DNA of 64,000 nucleotides from Acididesulfobacillus acetoxydans (GCF_902729405.1 NZ_LR746496.1:1550001-1614000); one strand, 5' to 3'. Positions 36,131-45,801 are shown, counted from the first letter of the stretch. The notes: generated by a model from the sequence alone, not told the origin. Numbers and translations: made by a program.

Positions 36131-36656
36131 GGAACGAGACCCCTGAGCTAACTTAGTTAGTTTCCCTGCGAATCAGGCTAAAAGCATGAGTGCGGCGATG
36201 TCGGGTGTCTCACCATAGGATATGCACTCCTTGTCATTAATGTACCTTGATGCTTGCCATGGTTCGTCAAGAGGAGGTTCGATCAAAGGATTGGGAGTCC
36301 GCGGGCTTGTAAGAGGCCTTGTCTTTTCTGGATTGACATTTCGTTCTCTGCAACTAATATTGTTGTTGGGGCGAGTCCAATTTCCGACGCCCCCTTTGGG
36401 CAATTGTCGGCCAGCTGTTGCGAAGCACACGATCAATTTGAATGGCCGGCAGGGAGTACATGCCCTGCAAGTGTTTCTAAATTGAAAACGTAAAAGGGGG
36501 AGCTCGTTTGAAAAGATTTAATGATTGGCTAGCGGGAGTTTACGACTTATCCAAATAATTACCATATAAATCTTCCCCTTTTATAGGCACCAAAACCCAA
36601 AAAGTGAGTCGTTGAGCCCCGGAGGGAGATGGGATAAGGTACCAGTATTGGGAGCT

Positions 36657-38524
36657 AAGTGTATTACCCTACTAAGTGTTAGTACGCGTTTGCGTGAGTA
36701 TCCTTTCAATTCCTTTTATTACGAGCCTTCGTAAATAATTGAAGGAATTTTGACCTCCATGTAAAAGTAGTGTATTACCCTACGGTCGAGAAGGAGGAAT
36801 CCTATGGCCACCATCATTAAAAAGAAAAAGAAGAATCAGTGGTATTACTACCTGGTGGAATCCGCCCGCGTTGACGGAAAACCGAGGATAGTCCACCAAC
36901 AGTACCTCGGACGCGCCGAGGAGATCGCCAAGAAGTGTTCACAAAGCACTGAAATGGCTCCTGCCAAATACAGTATTCGCCTCGATTTCAGAGCCGTCTG
37001 CGCTCTGTACGAGATTGCCAAGGAACTGAAAGTGGTTGAAATGATCGATAGCTACGCCAATAAGCGTAATCAGGATCTCAGTATCGGTACTTACATGTTG
37101 ATTGCAGCCATTAACAGGGCGGTCGCCCCCGCCAGCAAGGTTCAGATGGCCGACTGGTATGCTAAGACGATGCTTAAAAAACTAATTCCCGCTGAAAAAA
37201 GGATGCTTTCGAGCCAGCGCTTTTGGGACAACATGGGTCTGCTTTCAGAGGATGCCATAGAAAAGTTCGAAGATGCTTTCACTGAGCGGATCGTCAAAAG
37301 GTACAACCTGGCAACAGATTGCCTGATCTATGACGCAACCAACTTCTTCACCTATATCGACACGAAGTCGGAAAGCGAGCTGGCACAACGCGGCCATTCT
37401 AAGGAGAAACGTTTTGACCTCAAGATCGTCGGCCTGGCAATGATGGTGACTCCGGACTTTAACGTTCCGCTGTTTCACGAGGTTTATCCCGGCAATCGGG
37501 CCGACGCCACGGAATTCGACAGTGCCCTCACCAAGCTGAAAGGACGCTTTGCCCGGATCTGCGGCGCTCCTTGCAATGTGACACTGGTCTTTGACAAGGG
37601 CAATAATTCTGAACCGAATATCGAACGTGTCTTCGAGAAAAATTCCTCCTTTCATGTAGTGGGTTCTCTCAAAGGATCCGAGCACAAAGACCTACTGGAC
37701 ATTCCGAAGAAGCAGTTTAAACAAGTATCTGAGCAGCGTTACCCGGGCGTGACCGCATTCCGGTGCCGGCGACAAGCTTATGGGAAAGAGATGACTGTGC
37801 TGGTCACTCACAACCCGGAGTTGCTCCGCGGACAGACTCAGGGGATCATGAACAATATCGAAAAATGCACCCTTAAACTCGGCGAACTCCAGCGCTCTCT
37901 GCTCAAAAGGAGCACCGGCGAGGTGACCAAGGGGCGCAAACCGACGGTAAGTTCCGTAGAGAGGCGTGTCAGCGACATCCTACGTCCCGAATTCATGGCG
38001 GACGTTTTCGATGTAGAGTTAACAACCGGCAGTGATGGGGTTCATCTCGACTTCGCTTTTAACAACGACAAGCTGAGACACATCCAGGAGCATTTCCTGG
38101 GCAAGACGATTCTGTTTACGGACAACCACCACTGGACAGATGAGCGAATCGTGGCAGCGTACAGATCCCAGTATCATATTGAGGACGACTTCAAACAGAT
38201 GAAGAATACCAAGTTCCTAGGACTTCGCCCCATCTACCACTGGACCGACCAGAAGATCAGGGTCCATGCCTTCTACTGCGTGCTGGCGTTACGCCTGTGT
38301 TGCCTTTTGCAGCGGACCCTTCACGAAAACGGCATCACCGTCAGTATGAACAAGATGCTCTCTTCGCTATCGGAGATCCAGCAAATCATCACCATTTATC
38401 CCAAGCTGGGAGCGTCCAAGAAAGATCGGGAGTCCTTCTCCCTGGACAAGATGGAGCCCGAACAAAAGAAGATGCTGGAGGTGCTCAATGTAAATCAATA
38501 CGCGTTAAGAGGGTAATACACTTT
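36657..38524 (+). mobile_element. IS1634-type element (copy B, distinct from copy A)
   Basis: AAGTGTATTACCCT at 36657-36670 is the inverse of AGGGTAATACACTT at 38511-38524, giving a 1,868-bp element. A third copy, TAGTGTATTACCCT, lies inside at 36768-36781, just before the transposase. An inverted repeat AATTCCTT / AAGGAATT (36709-36749) fills the leader. Confidence 0.8.
36804..38516 (+). CDS. IS1634-type transposase (copy B)
   Basis: This 570-residue DDE transposase starts with a basic run (MATIIKKKKKNQWYYY). Catalytic positions are the Asp in LIYDATNFFTYI, the Asp in LVFDKGNNSEPN and the Glu in YHIEDDFKQMKNTKFLGLRP. GAAGGAGGA precedes the ATG. The frame is intact and ends 8 nt before the right terminal repeat, so the IS may be active. 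Confidence 0.9.
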   Translation: MATIIKKKKKNQWYYYLVESARVDGKPRIVHQQYLGRAEEIAKKCSQSTEMAPAKYSIRLDFRAVCALYEIAKELKVVEMIDSYANKRNQDLSIGTYMLIAAINRAVAPASKVQMADWYAKTMLKKLIPAEKRMLSSQRFWDNMGLLSEDAIEKFEDAFTERIVKRYNLATDCLIYDATNFFTYIDTKSESELAQRGHSKEKRFDLKIVGLAMMVTPDFNVPLFHEVYPGNRADATEFDSALTKLKGRFARICGAPCNVTLVFDKGNNSEPNIERVFEKNSSFHVVGSLKGSEHKDLLDIPKKQFKQVSEQRYPGVTAFRCRRQAYGKEMTVLVTHNPELLRGQTQGIMNNIEKCTLKLGELQRSLLKRSTGEVTKGRKPTVSSVERRVSDILRPEFMADVFDVELTTGSDGVHLDFAFNNDKLRHIQEHFLGKTILFTDNHHWTDERIVAAYRSQYHIEDDFKQMKNTKFLGLRPIYHWTDQKIRVHAFYCVLALRLCCLLQRTLHENGITVSMNKMLSSLSEIQQIITIYPKLGASKKDRESFSLDKMEPEQKKMLEVLNVNQYALRG

Positions 38525-38553
38525 TGAAGCCTGGAGGTCTTGCAGCGCAAGGA

Positions 38554-39215
38554 TCACAGGGATTCTATAAGCGCTAATTCGTAAACTGGCGCTAGTGCTC
38601 GCTTCATCGTCTCCAGCACAAATCCAATCTCCAGACTTTGATCGAGCTGCCAATCGACAATGAAACGGGAGTACCAATCCATGATAGCGTACAGATACAT
38701 TACATCCAGCCATGTGTCATGCGGATGTAGGTGATATCCACAGACCACACTTGATCGGGCTTTGTGATTTGCAGCTTCCGGAGCAGGTAAGGATAGATCC
38801 GATGTTGGAGATCCCGTTTGCTCAGGTTCGGCCCGGGAAAGACAGCCATGATAGCCATTTCACGCATGTAGCGACGTACGGTATTCTCGTGGATTCCATT
38901 TCCTTCCCGATTCATGATGGCAGCGATTCTCCGGTAGCCCAGGAACGTATGCTGCGTATAGAGTTCATCAATCCGGTGCTTGCGGCGAATCTCCTCCGGA
39001 GAGGGAGGGACCGGCTTGTAGTACAGGCTGGAGCGATTCAGGCTAAGCAGCTCGGCTTGAACGCTGATCGCGTGTTCGGGGCAATCCCATTCCAGCAGGT
39101 TGATACGTTCATCGCGTGACAGGTTAGAGGCCAGATTTTTTTTTGAGCCACGACAATTGACTGGTGAGCTGTCCAATCTCGGCGTAGAGTTCGTGAATCG
39201 TTTTTTCGTAATCAT
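38554..39215 (-). pseudogene. IS3-family orfB, frameshifted and truncated
   Basis: The N-terminal half of an IS3 (IS150-like) OrfB: RINLLEWDCPEHAISVQAELL, SLNRSSLYYKP and DQVWSVDITYIRMTHGWM with the first catalytic Asp. An extra 5 bp near 38697-38703 then puts MYLYAIMDWYSRFIVDWQLD out of frame, and the sequence ends after KRALA close to the right end of the IS1634-type element. The second Asp and the Glu of the active site are missing. Confidence 0.85.
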
Positions 39216-39417
39216 TCTTCATTTTCGTGATGCCTTTCCGATCATCGACGAACAATTGCGGGAGATTCTGAACAGCTTCCGATTTCCACCTATTAAGGAC
39301 ATTCGTGTGAACGCCATGCTCAGATGCGAGCTGCGAGACCGACTTTTCTTCCTTCAAAATTTCCAGCACAATTCGCGTCTTTTCTTCCGGCGTAAACTTT
39401 CTTCTGATGGTCGTCAT
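39124..39417 (-). CDS. IS3-family OrfA
   Basis: A 97-residue helix-turn-helix protein: RRKFTPEEKTRIVLEIL, SVSQLASEHGVHTNVLNRWK and a leucine-zipper-like end (IHELYAEIGQLTSQLSWLKKK). A run of nine A on the coding strand (39136-39144) just before its stop is a classic -1 frameshift site that would fuse it to OrfB. The partner is broken, so the IS is inactive. Confidence 0.85.
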   Translation of the reverse strand: MTTIRRKFTPEEKTRIVLEILKEEKSVSQLASEHGVHTNVLNRWKSEAVQNLPQLFVDDRKGITKMKNDYEKTIHELYAEIGQLTSQLSWLKKKSGL

Positions 39418-39458
39418 ACAACTAACTTACTCCTCTTTTTCTGTCTTGTTTCTATGTA

Positions 39459-39589
39459 GATTCCCCTGAAAAACTGCTAATTCGAAGAAATCTCTGCCAC
39501 AGATATCCAACCCAACTCGCATGAATAAAGGGTTTAGCAACGGAGGCATTGGCTGGATGTTATAAAATAGGGACTTTTTCAGGGGAATC
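39459..39589. mobile_element. 131-bp MITE, first copy
   Basis: It is bounded by perfect 15-bp inverted repeats, GATTCCCCTGAAAAA and TTTTTCAGGGGAATC, and flanked by the 6-bp direct repeat TATGTA (39453-39458 and 39590-39595). The ends differ by one base from those of the IS at 40419 (GATTGCCCTGAAAAA), so that transposase could move it. It has no coding capacity. It lies in the terminus of the IS3 remnant. Confidence 0.85.
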
Positions 39590-39598
39590 TATGTAGCA

Positions 39599-40429
39599 CT
39601 ATATCTGATCATGAGTACCTTTAACAATCCGTTTTTTGTTTCTCTGAAGAACGGGGCTGAGTATGAGGCTAAGAAATTGGGGTATAAATTAGTCGTACAA
39701 AATGCCAATAATGATAATCAAACTGAATTAAACCTGGCACAAACAGATATCTTGAAGAAACCGGCAGTCCTGATTTTAGATCCGGTGGACAGTAACGCGA
39801 TCGTTACGGCCATTGATAAAGCGAACCAAGCGGGGATACCTGTATTTGCGTTTGATCGCAAGCCCGCTGGAGGAAAGCTTGTAACTTTTGTTGGCTACGA
39901 TGCGATTCAAGCTGGTAAGAGAGCCGCTGACGCTCTCGCAAAGGTGTTGAATAACACCGGTAAAGTCGTGGAAATCCAAGGTATTATGGGTACAAATGTG
40001 GCTCAAGATCGCAGTAAGGGTTTTGAGGATGAAATAGCCAAATACCCGAATATCCAGATCGTGGCCAAACAGCCCGCCAATTTTGATCGGAGCCAAGCAC
40101 TAAACGTTATGACGAATGTGCTTCAAGCTCATCCAAACATCAATGGTGTCTACGCCGCCAATGATGAGATGGCCATGGGAGTTCTGGCGGCACTTAAGGC
40201 CCGTGGTCTCGAGGGTAAGGTAGCTGTAATTGGCAATGATGGGATCAAAGATGCACTGGATGCCATCACTGCCGGGACGTTGGCTGCTACAAATGCTGAA
40301 TCACCCTTCTACGAAGGTGTTAAAGTGGCTGATATTGCAGGACGTATCTTAAAGAAAGAAACTGTTCCACCCGCCACGACACTTGAAGGCCAGCTCGTGA
40401 ATAGGGATAACGTAGCTAGATTGCCCTGA
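39599..40429 (+). pseudogene. sugar-binding protein gene, 5'-truncated and interrupted (first copy)
   Basis: 271 residues of an RbsB-type periplasmic binding protein from MSTFNNPFFVSLKNGAEYEA to LEGQLVNRDNVA. The signal peptide and about 40 N-terminal residues are missing, where IS3 and the MITE now lie. The 3' end is split by an IS at 40419: after it, KYWDYLKSIGDPQD and a stop continue in frame at 42082-42125. The current stop (40427-40429) lies in IS sequence. Without a signal peptide the product could not reach its place. Confidence 0.88.
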
Positions 40430-42075
40430 AAAACTAAGCAAACTCTGTGCAAAAATCCCTCGAAACAAAAAGGAATTCACTAGGATTTTGTGGAAATTTA
40501 GAAGTGACCAAACAACGAAACTCCACAACCACCCTTTAGAGAATTCCTCGTTCCTGTGGTTCTCCAAAGGGACATGAAAATCCTTTTTTGGGGGGCAAAA
40601 AATGTTACGACTTCGCAACGAACAGCTTACAATTTGGGACTCCATTTTGCCGAAGGAAGTGCTGGAACTAAGCCCAGAACTCAAGACGGTTGATCGTCTC
40701 TTGGATGATGAGCGATTTATGGAGCCCTTTCTCTCTCACTGGAATATTCGTATTGGCCGACCAACTGTTCCGGTGGAAACTTATCTCCGTCTAATGTTTC
40801 TCAAATTCTGTTATGGATTTGGCTATGAAACACTTGTTAGCGAAGTCAGTGACAGTATCAAATGGCGGCGGTTCTGCCGCGTTGATCTCGATGCCTTAGT
40901 GCCGCACAGTACGACATTGATCAAGCTGAGCCAGAAATACGGGGACGAAATCATTGAGGATCTGAACAAAAAACTTGTTACTAAGGCGAGTCAGGAACAG
41001 ATGACACGGAACCGGCGGCTGCGTACAGACACTACAGTAACCGAATCCAATGTTCACTACCCAACGGATGCCCATCTGCTGGCGGATGCAGTAAAAACCA
41101 TAACCCGACAGGCGAACCGCCTTTGCGATCAAGTGAGTGGCACAGTTCCTAAGATGAGGAATCGTTTTCGTTCAACGAAAAAACGGATACTGGAAATCGG
41201 CAAGACCTTGAAACGGCGAAGCCATGAGGCGGTACAGGAGGTTCGCAACATCACGGATAAGCTTGTGGATAAAGCGATTGAGACGATTTCCGATGCCCAT
41301 CGGATAATGGATAAAGTTGAAGAGACTTGGGGCGAGCAAATAAGCCCAGCTCTAAAAAATACGATCGAGAAATTGGACAAGCTCATTCATACCACGGACA
41401 AGATTGTCAATCAAACGCTTCAGGTGAACAGCGGAAAAACACACATCCCGCAACGGGTAATTAGCCTCTATGATCCTGACGCGAGGCCTATCCAGAAGGG
41501 CAAGTTGAAGAGCCCGACGGAATTTGGCTATAAGACCGAAATCACAGAGAATGAAGACCGTCTGGTTACGGATTACAAAATCCATATAGGCAACCCCAGC
41601 GATGAAAGTTTGCTCTTGGGCACCGTGAGACGCCACATCGAAAACACTGGGCGGATCCCTTACGCTGTTGCCACTGACCGTGGTTACAGCAGTGGTAAGA
41701 ATGAAGCAGCTTTAACCGAACTGGGGATAAAACGAATATCCATCCCAAAGAAGGGCAAGAAAACTCAGAAGCGACAAACCCATGAAAGGCAAAGATGGTT
41801 TCGACGTCTGCAAGCATGGCGTGCTGGTGGAGAAGGAACCATTAGCATCTTGAAACGTAAATATGGCCTGGGGAGGAGTCTGCTCAGAGGACACCGCGGA
41901 GTTAGCATCTGGGTGGGATTTGGCATACTGACCTACAATTTAAGAAGATTGGCCGCCATGAATTAGGAAATGGCAAGGAATACCCCTCTACAATGCCGGG
42001 GATTCATACTGATGTATTCCGATCCCAGGGGGTCGGTCAAGGGACGGTTTGCAAACCTACTTTTTCAGGGCAATC
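40419..42075 (+). mobile_element. 1,657-bp IS (ISNCY/IS1182-like), first copy
   Basis: Ends GATTGCCCTGAAAAA and TTTTTCAGGGCAATC are perfect 15-bp inverted repeats. The flanks TAGCTA (40413-40418 and 42076-42081) are a 6-bp target duplication. Removing the IS and one repeat restores the sugar-binding-protein reading frame through to its stop at 42125. Confidence 0.9.
40602..41966 (+). CDS. DDE transposase (ISNCY/IS1182-like), first copy
   Basis: This 454-residue transposase has LRTDTTVTESNVHYPTDAHL with the first catalytic Asp (about 140), VATDRGYSSGKNEAAL with the second (about 360), and GGEGTISILKRKYGLGRSL with the Glu (about 408). An N-terminal domain (RPTVPVETYLRLMFLKFCYG) of the DUF772 kind precedes it. 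The start follows a G-rich ribosome site (GGGGGG at 40590-40595). Identical to the protein at 48380. The exact IS family is uncertain. Confidence 0.85.
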   Translation: MLRLRNEQLTIWDSILPKEVLELSPELKTVDRLLDDERFMEPFLSHWNIRIGRPTVPVETYLRLMFLKFCYGFGYETLVSEVSDSIKWRRFCRVDLDALVPHSTTLIKLSQKYGDEIIEDLNKKLVTKASQEQMTRNRRLRTDTTVTESNVHYPTDAHLLADAVKTITRQANRLCDQVSGTVPKMRNRFRSTKKRILEIGKTLKRRSHEAVQEVRNITDKLVDKAIETISDAHRIMDKVEETWGEQISPALKNTIEKLDKLIHTTDKIVNQTLQVNSGKTHIPQRVISLYDPDARPIQKGKLKSPTEFGYKTEITENEDRLVTDYKIHIGNPSDESLLLGTVRRHIENTGRIPYAVATDRGYSSGKNEAALTELGIKRISIPKKGKKTQKRQTHERQRWFRRLQAWRAGGEGTISILKRKYGLGRSLLRGHRGVSIWVGFGILTYNLRRLAAMN

Positions 42076-42081
42076 TAGCTA

Positions 42082-42125
42082 AGTACTGGGATTATCTTAA
42101 GAGCATTGGTGACCCGCAAGACTAA
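42082..42125 (+). pseudogene. 3' end of the sugar-binding protein gene
   Basis: AAG TAC TGG GAT TAT... encodes KYWDYLKSIGDPQD and a stop. It continues the frame of 39599-40418 if the IS is removed. deoC begins 93 nt later. Confidence 0.8.
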
Positions 42126-42218
42126 TGCCTGCGACATTACGTGACGGGGGCGGTACACAAACCGCTCCTTTCTGATTGAATATTGAATGATGTAGGACTT
42201 TACGAGGAGGAATTCGGT

Positions 42219-42920
42219 ATGGAAAAAGAGAAGATCGCTGGGATTATGGATCATACTTTGCTTAAGCCCAATGTATTGGATGAGCAAATTGAAGTTCTAT
42301 GTGCCGAAGCAAAGGAATATGGTTTTGCCTCAGTCTGCGTCAATCCTACCTATACCAAGAAGGTTAGGGAACTTCTGGTGGGGACGCGTATCAGGGTCTG
42401 TACGGTGATAGGTTTTCCGTTAGGTGCGACCACGAGTGCAACAAAGATTTTCGAAGCGCAAGAGGCCTTGCGTTTGGGTGCTGACGAACTGGATTATGTA
42501 GTCAATATTAGTGATGTGCTAAATGGCCGCTTTGGGGAGGTCCGAGCGGAAATGAGTCAATTCGCGCAGCTTAAAGGAGGAAATAGTCAAGTTCTCGTTA
42601 AGATAATTCTGGAAACTTGTTATCTAAGTGAGGACCAAATAACTAAGCTGTGTGTTATGGCAAAATCCGCTGGCTTAGATTTTGTGAAGACTTCCACGGG
42701 TTTCGGCAGCGGCGGAGCATCAACGGAGCATGTGACACTCATGCGGCATGCAGTGGGCCAAGCCCTGGGGGTTAAGGCCTCCGGCGGCATACGTACTTAT
42801 GAGGACGCCGCGAAGATGGTGGAAGCGGGTGCCTCTCGAATTGGTGCCAGCGCCAGCGTTGCGATTGTAAGAACGGCCAGGCTACTTTCGGTTAAGCAGA
42901 GTAACGTTCTGAACTGTTAA
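42219..42920 (+). CDS. deoC: deoxyribose-phosphate aldolase
   Basis: This 233-residue TIM-barrel enzyme splits 2-deoxyribose 5-phosphate into acetaldehyde and glyceraldehyde 3-phosphate. It has MDHTLLKPNV, VCVNPTYTKKV, CTVIGFPLGATTSATK, the Schiff-base Lys in DFVKTSTGFGSGGAS and VKASGGIRTYEDA. GAGGAGG at 42204-42210 fixes ATG 42219. It stands just behind the broken sugar-binding gene, so the two may once have formed a (deoxy)pentose operon. Confidence 0.95.
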   Translation: MEKEKIAGIMDHTLLKPNVLDEQIEVLCAEAKEYGFASVCVNPTYTKKVRELLVGTRIRVCTVIGFPLGATTSATKIFEAQEALRLGADELDYVVNISDVLNGRFGEVRAEMSQFAQLKGGNSQVLVKIILETCYLSEDQITKLCVMAKSAGLDFVKTSTGFGSGGASTEHVTLMRHAVGQALGVKASGGIRTYEDAAKMVEAGASRIGASASVAIVRTARLLSVKQSNVLNC

Positions 42921-43974
42921 AAGCGTTGATGGCTCTTGGCCCACAGGATGAGGGCGAGTCAAACAATAGATAGGATGCACTTTCGGACACGTGAGCGAGC
43001 ACGCAGTCGATTCCTGGTATGGTACAACAAAGTAAGAAGAACCTAAAGGCCCGTTGGCAAAGACGGGGTTTTACTTATGCTTATTCGTCCTTTCAGCCTG
43101 CTTTCATCCCTACTCTTGCTAACACAATCTACAAATTGCATCGAGGGGCACAGGGTTTGCCGATGTCCCCCAATACTGTAAAGCCCGGTATGAGAATTTT
43201 CGAGAGCAAGCCACCCAGACAGACTTTTAAGCAAATTGGCTTGAGAAGGTGACGACCAGCAGGATTCCCAAGCGGAGTGTAGAATTTATTGAGAAATGGT
43301 GCCGAACAGGAAACTATACGAGCGTTTCTTATCATAGCGGCGTCGGATGGTTCGTTTGTTTAGCTGGAGGGGCGTGAGAATGTCGGATTAGCGGGATTCG
43401 CCGCCCTAATTCGTTAAGAGGGGGTGTTGTTCCCCCGTTCCGGTCCTTAAGGAGGCCGAAATCCGAGGATACATGGTTGGTCGAACCTTCGAACCAACCA
43501 AGCTGAGCTAGTTTATTCGATGTGTCTTGAGGCGGTGGCGTATGCATCGGGCTAGATTGCGCTAGCCCATATCGAGGAAGCGTTCTGGTGGTAAATAATG
43601 ATGGCATTGTGATTTACTGCAACGGAATTGCGGCGGACACGGATAATCTAGCCGTGGATAGTGCCAGCCTGGGGAAAAGCCCTTTGGGGTCTGTCTAAAA
43701 AGAGCTTTCCCCCAAGCTTTGGACAAGTCTGATTTCGGGTTACGCTTGGGGGTAGACTTGCCCACACTGACCACAACCTCGGCGACTGCATTGGGTCATT
43801 TCTAATACTGCGCGTACCTTGTTGTTGGCAAAAAGCAGTCTACAATTTCCAGTTATATTTGCCTGTTTTATCCTAAATATTTACAGAGAGGGGTGTTCAC
43901 ACGGTACTTAAACAAGCCTGTAAAATTGTCTTGACATCCTTGTCCACCTTAATTTCTATAACAAGGAGGAGTTT
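42921..43974. other. non-coding stretch with a decayed PAS-domain piece
   Basis: No intact gene is supported in this about 1-kb stretch. Only 43582-43698 on the plus strand makes sense as protein (listed separately). The last 60 nt before 43975 hold TTGACATCC with TATAACAAGG downstream, a possible promoter for the activator gene. Confidence 0.5.
43582..43698 (+). pseudogene. PAS-domain fragment of a lost regulator
   Basis: 39 codons read VLVVNNDGIVIYCNGIAAD and on to LGKSP before a stop. This resembles the start of the PAS domain of sigma-54 activators (compare ISIVNNKGITIRVNPAM in the gene at 43975). It has no start or ATPase domain. It suggests a second activator gene was once here. Confidence 0.45.
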
Positions 43975-45441
43975 ATGTCATACTTGGAACTTTGCAGTGG
44001 GTTTTTAGATGATCTGCTAGATATTTTAATGCGACTTTTAAAGAAACTTATAGATATTGAGGAAGCGAATCGGGACTTAGAATCGATTTTCTTAAATTCC
44101 TATGATGGTATTTCCATTGTGAACAATAAAGGAATTACAATTCGAGTAAATCCTGCAATGGAACGTTTAACCGGGGTTAAGAAAGAAGAAGTTATAGGCA
44201 AAGATATGAGGCAGTTAGTTGAAAATGGAGTCTTTATTGATTCTGTTTCGCTTCGGGTGCTCGAAAATAAAAGGCCAACAACGATTATCCAAAAAGGTCG
44301 CACAGGTAAACAAACCATTATGACAGGTACGCCAATAATGGATGGAAATGAGAGGATCAAAAACGTTGTTATTAATATTAGAGATGTTACTGAACTGTAT
44401 AGCTTAAATGAAAAGCTACAACGAACGATGGAATTAACCAATCGCTATCAGTGTGAAATCAATGAATTGAGGCGTCAGGTAATTGAGCAAAATGATATTG
44501 TGGCTGAAAGTAAAGAAATGCAGGAAATCGTAGATTTAGCCTTGAGAGTGGCAAAAGTGGATTCAACGGTTTTATTGTTGGGTGAATCTGGAGTGGGAAA
44601 GGAGGTCTTAACAAAAATAATCCATAAATCGAGCAGCCGCTTTCAAAGTGGTTCTTTCATTAAAATTAACAGTGGAGCTATTCCTGCCAGCTTGTTGGAA
44701 TCTGAGCTTTTTGGCTATGAAGAGGGAGCCTTTACCGGGGCAAAAAAGAAGGGGAAACTAGGTATGTTTCAATTGGCTACAAAAGGGACATTATTTCTGG
44801 ATGAGATTAGTGAGTTGCCGCCAGAATTGCAGGTGAAATTGCTCAGAGTGATCCAAGAAAAGGAATTTATCCCTTTGGGTGGAACTGTGCCAGTTACAGT
44901 AGATGTCAGGATTATTGCCGCGACTAATAAGAATCTTAAAAAGATGGTGGAGGAAGGCAAGTTCAGGGAAGATTTATTTTATCGTTTAAATGTAGTGTCC
45001 ATTGAAATTCCTCCATTAAGAAAGAGACGAGAAGATATTCCCGCACTCATTTTCCACTTCTCAAGGGAGATTAATGACAGATATGGGTTTAAAAAACAAT
45101 TTACCGCTGAGGCACTTAAACAGCTAATTAGATACGATTGGCCGGGAAATGTACGGCAATTAGCCAATATTATAGAACGAAGTTTCATAACTTCTAAAGG
45201 AGATAGAATAGGCAAAGATGAGTTATCGGGGGAACTTACTGAAGAGAAGCTTTTTCAGTTTGATTTTGGCAATATTATACCTTTGAACGAAGCGGTGGAA
45301 TTATTGGAAAGGTCGTTAATTAAGAAAGCTTTGGAAAAGTATAAAACGACGTATGAAGTGGCTAAAGTTCTTAAAGTAAGTCAGGCTACTGTTGCTAGGA
45401 AAGCGAAAAAATATCGAGACGAAGAATCCTCTATGCCATAA
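43975..45441 (+). CDS. sigma-54-dependent transcriptional activator (PAS, AAA+, HTH)
   Basis: This 488-residue regulator has three parts. A PAS sensor domain (about residues 35-145; SIVNNKGITIRVNPAM) is followed by a coiled-coil linker. The AAA+ domain has Walker A GESGVGKE (about 200), the sigma-54 contact loop GAFTGA (about 260), Walker B LFLDEISELP and the R-finger region FREDLFYRLNVVSI. A Fis-type helix-turn-helix closes it (YEVAKVLKVSQATVARKAKKY). AAGGAGGAG precedes the ATG. It is encoded just before a sigma-54 promoter at 46072 and is its likely activator; the PAS ligand may be nicotinate or a derivative (inference). Confidence 0.9.
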   Translation: MSYLELCSGFLDDLLDILMRLLKKLIDIEEANRDLESIFLNSYDGISIVNNKGITIRVNPAMERLTGVKKEEVIGKDMRQLVENGVFIDSVSLRVLENKRPTTIIQKGRTGKQTIMTGTPIMDGNERIKNVVINIRDVTELYSLNEKLQRTMELTNRYQCEINELRRQVIEQNDIVAESKEMQEIVDLALRVAKVDSTVLLLGESGVGKEVLTKIIHKSSSRFQSGSFIKINSGAIPASLLESELFGYEEGAFTGAKKKGKLGMFQLATKGTLFLDEISELPPELQVKLLRVIQEKEFIPLGGTVPVTVDVRIIAATNKNLKKMVEEGKFREDLFYRLNVVSIEIPPLRKRREDIPALIFHFSREINDRYGFKKQFTAEALKQLIRYDWPGNVRQLANIIERSFITSKGDRIGKDELSGELTEEKLFQFDFGNIIPLNEAVELLERSLIKKALEKYKTTYEVAKVLKVSQATVARKAKKYRDEESSMP

Positions 45442-45600
45442 TGGTATGAGACCTCCCTCCCTCGAAATTAGTGTAGCAGACTGCAGGGCGGAGAAAGGTG
45501 ATGGAATGGACATGGAGGGAATTTTCAGGTGTGGGATAGCCTGGGTGTTGAACAGGGTCAGTTGCTCCGCAGGAGAGGGGCCGTAAGGGCCGGGCGGTGA

Positions 45601-45801
45601 ATTCTGGTCCCGGCGGGTTCAGGAGTTGAAACGGGAGACCAACAGCTTCGGGAACGTCTGCGGCGGGCTGAGGAGATCAACGAACTGCAAAAAAACCTCC
45701 GAGGTATTGAGGACGCCCCTGAGGAGTCCCGACGCGTGGGGGAGGAACTGATCATGGCAACTGAGCGGGTTGCCGCTACTGTGGGTGTGGCTTGGGGGTA
45801 G
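45601..45801 (+). other. GC-rich degenerate open frame, possible coiled coil
   Basis: A frame without a clear start reads GDQQLRERLRRAEEINELQK and later EESRRVGEELIMATERVAA before TAG 45799. The heptad-like charged pattern suggests a helical coiled coil. The GC content is far above that of the flanking activator gene, so this may be a transferred remnant. No family recognised. The rest of 45442-46071 holds no gene. Confidence 0.25.

Larger units (their letters stand above)
39459..42075 (+). mobile_element. composite unit, original copy (MITE, sugar-binding gene piece, IS)
   Basis: 2,617 bp from the left end of the MITE to the right end of the IS. The same 2,617 bp recurs at 47237-49853. This copy is the parent because it still has the two inner target repeats and an outer flank that matches each part separately (TATGTA on the left, TAGCTA on the right). 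Confidence 0.88.

Noticed and set aside
36173-36485. Short open frames on both strands after the arabinose operon
   Set aside because: No ribosome sites, no sensible protein composition; the region lies between the hairpins and an IS end.
39611-40429. Sugar-binding protein copies as functional transport genes
   Set aside because: Both copies lack the signal peptide and N-terminus and end in IS sequence; the missing C-terminus is found after the IS in the first copy only.
43019-43774. Several 70-90-residue frames on both strands
   Set aside because: Only the 39-codon PAS piece resembles a protein family; the others overlap each other in different frames and lack starts with ribosome sites.
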